Below, one piece after another: positions 8,171 to 14,400 of a stretch of DNA of 64,000 nt. Source of the stretch: Ardenticatenales bacterium (lineage in GTDB: Bacteria > Chloroflexota > Anaerolineae > Epilineales > Epilineaceae); the NCBI GenBank assembly GCA_020853525.1, contig JADYYS010000019.1:47876-111875 (forward strand), in the 5' to 3' direction. The notes beneath the pieces were generated by a model. The model saw only the letters and a list, made by a program, of their open reading frames with translations, searched no databases and was not told where the DNA came from. Position numbers and translations under genes: made by a program. Numbering within the stretch: the stretch's first letter is position 1; the number at the start of each line of letters is the position of its first letter.

Positions 8171-9390
8171 GCGACGCGCTCCGCGCACACATCGCGGCAC
8201 TGGTGCCCGAATTGACCGCGCTCCGCCGCGACCTGCACGCCCATCCGGAGCTCGGCTACGCCGAGCACCGCACGAGCGCCGTCGTGCGCGCCTGGCTCGA
8301 CGGGTTGGACGTGCCGTACCGCGCCGGGCTGGCGCGCGGCACCGGCGTGGCGGCCTACCTGCCGGCGACGACTGCCGACGGCGCGGCGCGCCCGCCGATC
8401 GCGCTGCGCGCCGACATGGACGCGCTGCCGATCGACGAGGCGACGGGCGCGCCGTATGCATCGCGCTCGCCGGGCGTGATGCATGCCTGCGGCCATGACG
8501 GGCACACCGCGATCCTGCTCGGCGCCGCCAAGGTCCTCTCCGGCCTGGCCGACCGGCCGAACCCGGTGATCTTCTTGTTCCAGCCGGCCGAAGAGGGCGG
8601 CGCGGGCGGCAAGCGGATGGTCGAGGAAGGCGCGCTGGCCGGTCCGGACGGCCTGGCGGCGGCGGTGGTCTACGGCCTGCACGGCTGGCCCGATGTGCCG
8701 GTCGGCCACGTCGCCACGCGCCCAGGGGCGCTCATGGCGGCATGCAACCGGTTCGACATCGTCGTGACGGGGCGCGGCGGCCACGCCGCGCAGCCCGAGC
8801 GTACGGCGGATCCGATCCTGGCGGCGGCGCACGTGATCGTCGCGCTGCAGTCCGTCGTCAGCCGCAACGTCCCGCCGGGCGACGCGGCGGTCGTGACCGT
8901 GGCCTCCGTCCATGCCGGTTCGGCGTTCAACCTCGTGCCGGCGGCGGCAACGCTTTCCGGGACGATCCGCGCGTTCGCGAGCGACGTCTACGCGCTGCTC
9001 ACGCGCCGGATCGACGAGGTCGCACGCGACGTCGCTGCCGCGCTCGGCTGTGAGGCGACCGTGCGCTGGGACACCGGCTTCCCCGCGACGGTGAACGATG
9101 TCGCCGCCACGGACCGCGTCGTGGCCACGGCGCGGGCGGCGCTCGGCGCCGATCGCGTCGACGCGGCGTTCCCGCCGACGATGACGGCCGAGGATTTCGC
9201 CTACTACGGCCAGCACGCGCCGGCGTGCTTCTTCTTCCTGGGCGTGCGCGATCCGGCGGCCGCGCGCTGGCCGCAGCTCCACCAGGCGGACTACGACTTC
9301 AACGACGACGCGATCGCGGTCGGCGTTGAGTTGATGGTGCGGCTGGCGTTGGCGCTTGCGCCGGCGATGGGGGACACGACGCTGCGCTGA
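8167..9390 (+). CDS. M20D-family metal-dependent amidohydrolase (HipO/AmaA-like)
   Basis: A 407-residue enzyme of the IAA-amino acid hydrolase, hippurate hydrolase and N-acyl-L-amino acid amidohydrolase group, cleaving N-acyl groups from amino acids. Metal and catalytic residues are intact: C108 and H110 in HACGHDGH, E142-E143 in PAEEG, and the dimerisation-domain motif GRGGHAAQPE. The N-terminal RRDLHAHPELGYAE and the C-terminal MTAEDFAYYG are family hallmarks. GTG is used as start because it overlaps the stop of the methyltransferase. Acyl specificity cannot be read from sequence. A strong hairpin terminator follows. Confidence 0.92.
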   Translation: MSDALRAHIAALVPELTALRRDLHAHPELGYAEHRTSAVVRAWLDGLDVPYRAGLARGTGVAAYLPATTADGAARPPIALRADMDALPIDEATGAPYASRSPGVMHACGHDGHTAILLGAAKVLSGLADRPNPVIFLFQPAEEGGAGGKRMVEEGALAGPDGLAAAVVYGLHGWPDVPVGHVATRPGALMAACNRFDIVVTGRGGHAAQPERTADPILAAAHVIVALQSVVSRNVPPGDAAVVTVASVHAGSAFNLVPAAATLSGTIRAFASDVYALLTRRIDEVARDVAAALGCEATVRWDTGFPATVNDVAATDRVVATARAALGADRVDAAFPPTMTAEDFAYYGQHAPACFFFLGVRDPAAARWPQLHQADYDFNDDAIAVGVELMVRLALALAPAMGDTTLR

Positions 9391-9402
9391 AACGTTTCAG
9401 TG

Positions 9403-9436
9403 CCGACCCCGCCCCCAGAATTGGGGGCGGGGTCGG
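9403..9436. terminator. Strong hairpin after M20 hydrolase
   Basis: A 15-bp perfect stem (ccgaccccgccccca against its complement) with the four-base loop GAAT begins 12 bases past the stop of the M20 gene. No U-tract follows. It also faces the 3' end of the disrupted minus-strand lipoprotein gene and may act in both directions. Confidence 0.65.
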
Positions 9437-9735
9437 TTCGCGAAGAGAACTGGGGGAGGGAGCCTCCACCAGTTCGCGCATGCGCCCGCCGATCAGTTGG
9501 CCTTGGAGAGCTTCACGTCCGTCATCGAGAGGTAGAACGTCGCCTCGCTCACGGTCAGCGTGCCCGCAAGCATGACGTTGCAGAACGTGTCCGCGCAGTC
9601 CGTGGCGATGAAGTCCTTGGCCGCCTGGTCGAGCAGGGCGCCGTCGAAGAAGACGTCCACCGGCAGGCCGTCCGGGGTCTTTGCATCCGCGCCGGCGTCG
9701 TCGACGACGCGGCAGGCGTAGTGGCCGTCGGAGCC

Positions 9736-9744
9736 CGGGGTGTT
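9736..9744. repeat. 9-bp target-site duplication, left copy
   Basis: CGGGGTGTT directly abuts the left end of the element and recurs at 12994-13002 directly after the right end. A length of 9 bp is usual for IS1-family elements. Confidence 0.92.
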
Positions 9745-9764
9745 GGTAGTGGGTCAGTTTGGTC
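9745..9764 (+). repeat. Left terminal inverted repeat of the IS1-family element
   Basis: A 20-bp end sequence matching the right end at 19 positions, with one G/A difference at position 18. Confidence 0.93.
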
Positions 9765-9847
9765 ACGGGAAGATAAAGGGGGCCGACGATAACCGATCCG
9801 ACAGGCCGGACCTTGCTTAACCGCTCAGGCGGCGGCATGCTGGCGGG

Positions 9848-10441
9848 ATGGGGCGCCGATGGTGGGAGTTCGTCGTATCGGCTTGCAAGCTGTATTGGCT
9901 GGCGGTCGGAATTACGCTGTTCGTCGCGATGCCGCAGCTTCTTAACGCGGTGGGCGCGTGGCGATGGAACGTATCCGAGCGTTACTCCAGGTGGCTCGAC
10001 GTCACATGGCCGTGGCGCGTGATGTTCACGGCCGCCGTGTTCTTGCTGGCGACGGCCTGGATTCACCATCGCCTTCGGATGGATCACCTCGCCCTGTTGG
10101 GGGAGCGCGCAAGCCGTGAGGTGCGAAACGAAGTGATGGACCGACTCGGCGCGTTCGGGCTTGAACTGAAAGCGTACGCGGATGAGTGGCACCCCCTTGC
10201 CGACCTGGACCCTCTCCGCCAGCGCATCATTGCTTACATCGAGCAGACCCTCGGGGCTTCCGTCGTGGCGGATTTTCTTTCCGTGGGGCCGATGCCATCT
10301 CCACCAGAGCACAGTTTCGGGCCGCGGCAGTTCGTCGACTACCACCGATCCGTCGCGTATCAGTCCAACTTGGTCCGTATTAGAGAGGGGATACGCCGAG
10401 GGACGATAGAGCCGCTTGTCGCGACCCCGATTAGCGCGTAG
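9848..10441 (+). CDS. Passenger membrane protein of unknown function
   Basis: 197 residues with two predicted membrane segments, about 17-34 (LAVGITLFVAMPQLLN) and about 59-73 (FTAAVFLLATAWIHH). These are followed by a soluble, charged region of about 120 residues. I do not recognise the family. It is the first passenger gene inside the mobile element, starting about 100 bases from the left terminal repeat, and is followed 9 bases later by a small basic protein gene. It may be an accessory factor of the cassette; no function is assigned. Confidence 0.6.
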   Translation: MGRRWWEFVVSACKLYWLAVGITLFVAMPQLLNAVGAWRWNVSERYSRWLDVTWPWRVMFTAAVFLLATAWIHHRLRMDHLALLGERASREVRNEVMDRLGAFGLELKAYADEWHPLADLDPLRQRIIAYIEQTLGASVVADFLSVGPMPSPPEHSFGPRQFVDYHRSVAYQSNLVRIREGIRRGTIEPLVATPISA

Positions 10442-10450
10442 ACTGTTGCC

Positions 10451-10753
10451 ATGCCTAAGCGAACAAGCACCCTCAAGCGCCCGCGCGACCCTAACGCCCT
10501 AGCCGCCCTCATCGTGGCAGAGGCGACGGACGAGACTCCCGCGCCCGTCACCGAACCGGCCACGCCTGAACCGTCGCCCGACGCGCCAGTCCTCGACGAC
10601 GGGAAGAACCCTGCCGCCGTCGCGCTCGGCAAGCTCGGCGGGAAAAAGGGTGGACCCGCGCGCATGGCGAAGCTCACGCCCGAGGAGCGGAGCGCGCTGG
10701 CTAAGAAGGCGGCGGCGAAGCGCTGGGAGAGGAGTCAAGGGGAGGCGCAATAA
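10451..10753 (+). CDS. Small basic passenger protein with GGKKGG/KAAAKRW motif
   Basis: 100 residues. The N-terminus is Arg/Lys-rich, the middle is acidic and Pro-rich, and the last 45 residues carry GKLGGKKGGPARMAKL followed by TPEERSALAKKAAAKRWER. This tail is a recurring motif in short proteins on mobile DNA and may bind nucleic acid or a repressor target. Its 3' end overlaps the 3' end of the minus-strand operon by about 50 bases, so the two transcripts converge. A role as regulator of the passenger cassette is possible but not shown. Confidence 0.6.
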   Translation: MPKRTSTLKRPRDPNALAALIVAEATDETPAPVTEPATPEPSPDAPVLDDGKNPAAVALGKLGGKKGGPARMAKLTPEERSALAKKAAAKRWERSQGEAQ

Positions 10754-11189
10754 TCTCACGAGAGATTCTATGCGTTACCCGAAACGGATGAGCATTACAG
10801 TACGTCCATTCTTGCGTATCGTCGACTCGACGTAGCGATATTTCGATCTGATACACACCCTCCTCGTGTACCGGGAAGCCAGTAACTTTAGCGGCCGTGT
10901 AATGCCCCGTTGCCTTGTCCCCAAATCGAAATCTTGCAATCCTATCAATGGAGGTTGTTCCGGACGGAGTTATTACCCTGGCTCTCTGCTCGAACATGTA
11001 TCCATTGTCGCCTGACTCTTTTACCCACGAAGTTATTACATGAAATGGGGCAGAGACTGCCTCCATAGAGGCATCGATTTCCTCGCTAGCATCGACGACA
11101 ATCTGATCTATCATGCGAATGATAGACAAGGTGTTGTCCTGTCCGATGATGTAATCAACGCACGGCGCGATCATGACAAGGCGGGCCAT
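10701..11189 (-). CDS. Passenger protein resembling DUF6941-type proteins
   Basis: 162 residues, last gene of the minus-strand passenger operon; its start overlaps the end of the zinc-ribbon gene by 19 bases. The opening MARLVMIAPCVDYIIGQDNT and the central beta-strand pattern resemble small proteins annotated as DUF6941, a family without known function. This match is from memory of the pattern, not a search. No signal peptide or membrane segment is seen. In this position it could be an immunity or accessory factor of the upstream toxin-like gene. Confidence 0.5.
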   Translation of the reverse strand: MARLVMIAPCVDYIIGQDNTLSIIRMIDQIVVDASEEIDASMEAVSAPFHVITSWVKESGDNGYMFEQRARVITPSGTTSIDRIARFRFGDKATGHYTAAKVTGFPVHEEGVYQIEISLRRVDDTQEWTYCNAHPFRVTHRISREIIAPPLDSSPSASPPPS

Positions 11190-11557
11190 GGACTCATCTC
11201 CGGCTGGAGGCGCTCAAACGTCGTAGGGAGAACCAGGAGGCGCCGACCCTCAAAAGGGGGACGCATGACCTCCACAACGGTTAGTAGGTCTCCGGCTTGA
11301 TGCGCCGGGTTCCATCCGATTGGCCTAAGCCGAGGGTGTCGAAATGGTTGGCCTGCTTCCATCCATTGAATCCGAAGCTCGTCGCATCTCTCGTGTCGCC
11401 CGGAGACGGTCTTTGCCGAGTCGTCATAGCCGAATTGGGTACCACAACACGGACAAATGACATCGATTTCGTAAAGGTACGGCATGTTAAAGTTGCAGAC
11501 CGGGCACCTGTGGCTTTCAGTTTCGCTATTCAAGTCGTCCTCCTGGTCCTGCAACAC
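11171..11557 (-). CDS. CPCC-type zinc-ribbon passenger protein
   Basis: 128 residues. Two Cys pairs, CPVC (about 18-21) and CPCC (about 35-38), form a likely zinc ribbon. The following GTQFGYDD and RHERCDELRIQWMEAG match the common small cysteine-rich CPCC pattern often found beside toxin-like genes. The gene overlaps the 3' end of the BECR-like gene by 28 bases and the 5' end of the next gene by 19 bases, so all three are translationally linked. It is a candidate immunity protein by position only. Confidence 0.6.
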   Translation of the reverse strand: MLQDQEDDLNSETESHRCPVCNFNMPYLYEIDVICPCCGTQFGYDDSAKTVSGRHERCDELRIQWMEAGQPFRHPRLRPIGWNPAHQAGDLLTVVEVMRPPFEGRRLLVLPTTFERLQPEMSPWPALS

Positions 11558-11985
11558 TTCCGTTCTTTGAGTCCTTCGCCGGTCGCGCCATAGAAATAGT
11601 CTTCATCATCTTTATACTCGGGAGGTCGCCTGTCATCATCTATGACATAGTAAGTGTGGACGAATCCACACTTGCAGACGACACCGAACTCGCGAGTATC
11701 TCGATTCCACCGAATGCGGTCACCATTCTCCCGCCTGCCTTCGAGCGTGATACCATTACCGTCCACGGGCCGGGAAAGGAAGCTGATGGCAGCCTGTTCG
11801 TAGGCGTCGACCGAATCCTCCTCTATAATACCATGCTCCAGCAGCCTGGCGGCATGGTCACCGTGATGGATCTCAAGGTAGAGAGTGTTCGGCTGAAAGC
11901 CAACCACGTCCGGCACGGTGTAGACTCCACACGGACTAGCGCTTGGCCGGTTGGCTAATCGGCGCGCCAACGTGGTCCCGGCCAT
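11530..11985 (-). CDS. Possible BECR-fold RNase toxin-like protein
   Basis: 151 residues, first gene of the passenger minus-strand operon. The core carries TLYLEIHHGDHAARLLEHG, then RRENGDRIRWNRDTREFGVV and a Tyr-rich end. This order (His-rich helix, R-x-NGD-x-I-R, EFGV strand, T/Y strand) is seen in C-terminal toxin domains of the barnase/EndoU/colicin E5-D/RelE (BECR) group. No N-terminal delivery domain is present, so it is either a captured toxin tip or a relative with another role. A TATAAT box (11989-11984, minus strand) overlaps the ATG, so the true start may lie further inside. Family assignment is tentative. Confidence 0.42.
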   Translation of the reverse strand: MAGTTLARRLANRPSASPCGVYTVPDVVGFQPNTLYLEIHHGDHAARLLEHGIIEEDSVDAYEQAAISFLSRPVDGNGITLEGRRENGDRIRWNRDTREFGVVCKCGFVHTYYVIDDDRRPPEYKDDEDYFYGATGEGLKERKCCRTRRTT

Positions 11986-12001
11986 TATAACACCGGGGGT
12001 G

Positions 12002-12012
12002 AAACTGACCCA
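12002..12012 (+). repeat. Internal copy of the terminal-repeat core
   Basis: AAACTGACCCA here is identical to the inner 11 bases of the right terminal repeat and in the same orientation. It lies exactly at the boundary between passenger DNA and the transposase gene. Confidence 0.5.
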
Positions 12013-12018
12013 AATCAC

Positions 12019-12047
12019 TTGACAATGCCAGAGCGATCTGGTATACT
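12019..12047 (+). promoter_or_regulatory. Sigma-70-type promoter of the transposase gene
   Basis: TTGACA at 12019-12024 and TATACT at 12042-12047 with a 17-bp spacer, a near-consensus promoter. It ends 34 bases before the transposase ATG and reads rightward. A weaker opposed promoter (TTGGGT, 18 bp, TATAAT) faces the minus-strand operon across the same interval. Confidence 0.8.
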
Positions 12048-12081
12048 CTCGGCACGTAACCACGCTGCCGGAGCTGATCAA

Positions 12082-12972
12082 ATGAACCGCCTCTCGACCA
12101 CCAAGCGCGCCGAAATCATCCGCTGCCTCGTCGAGGGGAATTCCATCCGGTCGACCGTCCGCATCACGGGCGCGGCGAAGAACACGATTGCCAAGCTCTT
12201 GCTTGACCTTGGCACGGCTTGCAGTGAATACCAGGACGTGACGCTCCGCAACCTGCCGTGCAAGCGGTGGCAGCTTGACGAGATTTGGTCGTTCGTCGGC
12301 GCGAAGAACGCGAACATCCCCGACGGGCGCAAGGATGAGCCGGGCATCGGTGACGCTTGGACCTGGACGGCTATCGACGCGGATACGAAGCTCGTGCCGT
12401 CGTTCCTCGTCGCGGATCGCTCCGCCGATGCCGCTGCCCGCTTCGTTGACGATCTGCGCTCCCGCGTCGCTGGCCGCGTCCAGGTGACGACGGACGGGCA
12501 CAACGCCTACCTGACCGCGGTCGAGAACGCGTTCGGCCGCGACGCCGATTACGCCATGCTGATCAAGACGTACGGTGCGGCGTCGACCACGATCACCCCC
12601 GAGCGCAAGTATTCGCCCTCCAAGGTGAACGGGTCCGAAACGCGGGTGATCCACGGCCAGCCGGACCCGGCCCATATCGCCACGTCCTACGTCGAGCGCC
12701 AGAACCTGACCATGCGGATGAGCATGCGCCGGTTCACGCGCCTTACGAATGCGTTCTCCAAGAAGGTCGAGAACTTGGCCGCCGCAGTCGCGCTGCACTT
12801 CATGTTCTACAACTTCGCCCGCCCGCACACGACGCTCTCCAAGGCTGCCGGCCGCCCGACTACGCCTGCGATGGCAGCCGGGAAGGCTGACCGCGTGTGG
12901 ACGGTCGAGGACATCGCTGGTCTGTTGGATCGGCCGGTTCAGACGGTCCCGTGGGCCGGTCAGAATCTTTAA
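12082..12972 (+). CDS. IS1-family transposase
   Basis: 296 residues. An N-terminal helix-turn-helix (about 12-45: EGNSIRSTVRITGAAKNTI) is followed by a DDE domain. Catalytic acids can be placed in CKRWQLDEIWSF, in the DAWTWTAIDADTKL strand, in TTDGHNAY and in SYVERQNLTMRMSMRRFTR. The C-terminal HFMFYNFARPHTTL is a hallmark of the IS1-type group with a single uninterrupted reading frame. It catalyses cut-and-insert of the surrounding element. The ATG follows GGAG by about 8 bases and a consensus promoter. The frame is intact, so the element may be active. Confidence 0.93.
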   Translation: MNRLSTTKRAEIIRCLVEGNSIRSTVRITGAAKNTIAKLLLDLGTACSEYQDVTLRNLPCKRWQLDEIWSFVGAKNANIPDGRKDEPGIGDAWTWTAIDADTKLVPSFLVADRSADAAARFVDDLRSRVAGRVQVTTDGHNAYLTAVENAFGRDADYAMLIKTYGAASTTITPERKYSPSKVNGSETRVIHGQPDPAHIATSYVERQNLTMRMSMRRFTRLTNAFSKKVENLAAAVALHFMFYNFARPHTTLSKAAGRPTTPAMAAGKADRVWTVEDIAGLLDRPVQTVPWAGQNL

Positions 12973-12973
12973 G

Positions 12974-12993
12974 GATCAAACTGACCCACTACC
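12974..12993 (-). repeat. Right terminal inverted repeat of the IS1-family element
   Basis: Reads GGTAGTGGGTCAGTTTGATC on the minus strand, 19 of 20 identical to the left end. The transposase stop codon is two bases away. Confidence 0.93.
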
Positions 12994-13002
12994 CGGGGTG
13001 TT
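12994..13002. repeat. 9-bp target-site duplication, right copy
   Basis: CGGGGTGTT, identical to 9736-9744. The duplication lies in codons for N-T-P in the disrupted lipoprotein. Confidence 0.92.
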
Positions 13003-13284
13003 CATCAGGTTGCACTTCGTGAGCAGGACGGTCTTGCCGGACAGGGACACCGCCTGATCGACGAAGGCCTGGCCGCCCACCGTCGTCACGGCGCCGCCCT
13101 CGGTCATGCCGGACGTCGGGAGCGTGGGCAGGGCCGCGGGCGCCGTGGTCGGGAGAACGGAACCGCTATCGGCCGGAGCGGACATCGCGGTCGGCATCGT
13201 TGTCGGACCGGACGCGGCGCGGCCGCAGGCGGACAGGGCGAAGGGCAGGGCAAGGATGATGAACAGCATCGCGAAGCGGTTCAT

Positions 13285-13584
13285 GGGCGGTCCTTTCGGG
13301 ATCGGGAGGGAGGGCGCCGATCGGATGTCGACGCGGTGGCAGGGGATTGTAACGGCGATCAGGGCGGAGTCGCACGATAGCGGCGGTGGTCGCTGCGCGG
13401 ATCGGCCGTAGAGGCGCGGGGCTTTCAGGCTGGATCGTGATCGTTTTCAGGCAGGAACCCAATCACTTCCTGGCTGGATGTCTCTGACTTCCTGACGCGG
13501 TTGTGATCGCGCCTGCCAGGGATGCATGTCCTGCGGCCGAATTCGGTCGCGACGCCTGCGGCGCTGAAGAGGAGATCGTTGCGG
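13285..13584. other. Intergenic stretch upstream of the lipoprotein gene
   Basis: 300 bases with no credible gene. It holds the upstream region of the disrupted lipoprotein (GGACCGCCC lies before its ATG) and the 3' flank of vapC. CAGGAA and TTCCTG near 13453-13477 could form a weak stem; nothing stronger is seen. Confidence 0.6.
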
Positions 13585-14007
13585 TCACTCGATGACCACG
13601 AGTCCCTCCCGCCGGGCTGCCTCGCGCAGGCGTTCGTCGAGGCATACGAACGGGACCGTCTCGGGTTGGCCGTCCGTGACGGCAATCGCGGCGGCGAGTT
13701 GCAGCGCGTCGGCAGCGCGAAGTGGGTGCGTGCGCAACAGCCGCCGCGCGAGCGGCCGGATGGCGGCCACGGGTTGCACCTCAAGCCATGTGGCCGCGAG
13801 ATCTTCGAGCGTCCGAAGCATCGTGTTCGATGCGGAGGTCGTCAAGGCGCCCGCATGCTCGCGCCGCGTCGCGGCGGAAGCCACCTCGACACGGGTAGAC
13901 CACCAGACGATCATCGTGGCGTCGGTGGCGAAAAGCTCCCGCATTGCATTGCTCTGCCCCTCGGCCACCAAGAGCGGCACGATGGCTGATGAGTCCCAGA
14001 ACCTCAC
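13585..14007 (-). CDS. vapC: VapC-type PIN-domain ribonuclease toxin
   Basis: 140 residues with a complete PIN active site: D5 in FWDSSAIV, E41 in TRVEVASA, D100 in RAADALQLA and D124 in CLDERL. Such toxins cut tRNA or rRNA when freed from their antitoxin. The ATG overlaps the antitoxin stop (ATGA), giving a tightly coupled antitoxin-toxin pair. The pair lies just beyond the insertion-disrupted lipoprotein gene but outside the mobile element. Confidence 0.92.
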   Translation of the reverse strand: MRFWDSSAIVPLLVAEGQSNAMRELFATDATMIVWWSTRVEVASAATRREHAGALTTSASNTMLRTLEDLAATWLEVQPVAAIRPLARRLLRTHPLRAADALQLAAAIAVTDGQPETVPFVCLDERLREAARREGLVVIE

Positions 14008-14306
14008 CGGTCGTCCGCTCGATCGTCCAGGAAGGCCTGCAGGACACTGGACCCGTCGACCGTCGAGACAAGCGGACCGTCCAGCAGCCTGGCGTCCGGT
14101 GGACGGGAGGGCAAACGAACCAGCCCCAAGGCAGCCAGTCGACCGACGCGCTCGGTGTCGTCGGTCGACAGATCGCCTGCCACGGCCGGCTCGATGCGCG
14201 CGATCGGGCGGCCGCGGTGCAGGATGAGCACGGACTCGCCTTCGGCGACGCGGCGAAGCAGTTCACTCAAGCGGGCTTTCACGTCGGTCACGTTGGTTGT
14301 GATCAT
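14004..14306 (-). CDS. Phd/YefM-family antitoxin
   Basis: 100 residues. The N-terminal half MITTNVTDVKARLSELLRRV and GESVLILHRGRPIARIEP is the Phd/YefM DNA-binding fold that also represses its own operon. The C-terminal half (Leu/Asp-rich) is expected to wrap the VapC partner. The ATG at 14306 is preferred over an upstream in-frame start because the family begins at this residue. TGGACCATAATGGTCA just upstream of the start is palindromic and could be the autoregulatory operator. Confidence 0.88.
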   Translation of the reverse strand: MITTNVTDVKARLSELLRRVAEGESVLILHRGRPIARIEPAVAGDLSTDDTERVGRLAALGLVRLPSRPPDARLLDGPLVSTVDGSSVLQAFLDDRADDR

Positions 14307-14311
14307 GTGAC

Positions 14312-14328
14312 CATTATGGTCCGTGCAA
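14312..14328. promoter_or_regulatory. Candidate autoregulatory operator of the phd-vapC pair
   Basis: TGACCATTATGGTCC, a near-perfect palindrome, lies directly upstream of the antitoxin start. Phd-type antitoxins repress at such palindromes; the role here is inferred. Confidence 0.4.
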
Positions 14329-14400
14329 GCCGACCGGGTCAACCTGGCGTTCGCGACGATTCCGCGGGCGGCCGAGCAGCGTCACCAGCCGGCAGGCGAG

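Larger units (their letters stand above)
9745..12993. mobile_element. IS1-family element with passenger genes (3249 bp)
   Basis: The ends are precise: left GGTAGTGGGTCAGTTTGGTC and right, read inward, GGTAGTGGGTCAGTTTGATC, identical at 19 of 20 positions. They are flanked by a 9-bp target duplication and sit inside a lipoprotein gene that closes perfectly on excision. An IS1-type transposase gene lies at the right end. About 2.2 kb of passenger DNA holds two plus-strand and three minus-strand genes. The passenger part between about 10.75 and 12.0 kb is visibly less GC-rich than the host, consistent with foreign origin. Typical IS1-family members of this type are near 1 kb, so this is a cargo-carrying form. 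Confidence 0.92.
9493..13284 (-). pseudogene. Lipoprotein gene split by an IS1-family insertion
   Basis: Two halves of one reading frame lie on either side of the mobile element. The N-terminal half (13284 down to 12994) has a lipoprotein signal ending ALSAC, a Thr/Pro-rich linker and a domain ending LLTKCNLMNTPG. The C-terminal half (9744 down to 9493) resumes NTPGSDGHYACRVVDDAG and ends DVKLSKAN. Removing the element and one copy of the 9-bp target duplication restores a continuous frame of about 180 codons. The product is a small exported lipoprotein with a beta-rich C-terminal domain of unknown function. As it stands, the gene would make a truncated lipoprotein of about 100 residues that runs into element sequence. 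Confidence 0.85.

Noticed and set aside
9403..9492. Small gene after the M20 hydrolase
   Set aside because: Only a strong hairpin and the end of the disrupted lipoprotein gene are supported.
11986..12828. Upstream extension of the BECR-like gene on the minus strand
   Set aside because: That stretch is antisense to the transposase gene; composition and codon use fit the plus strand only.
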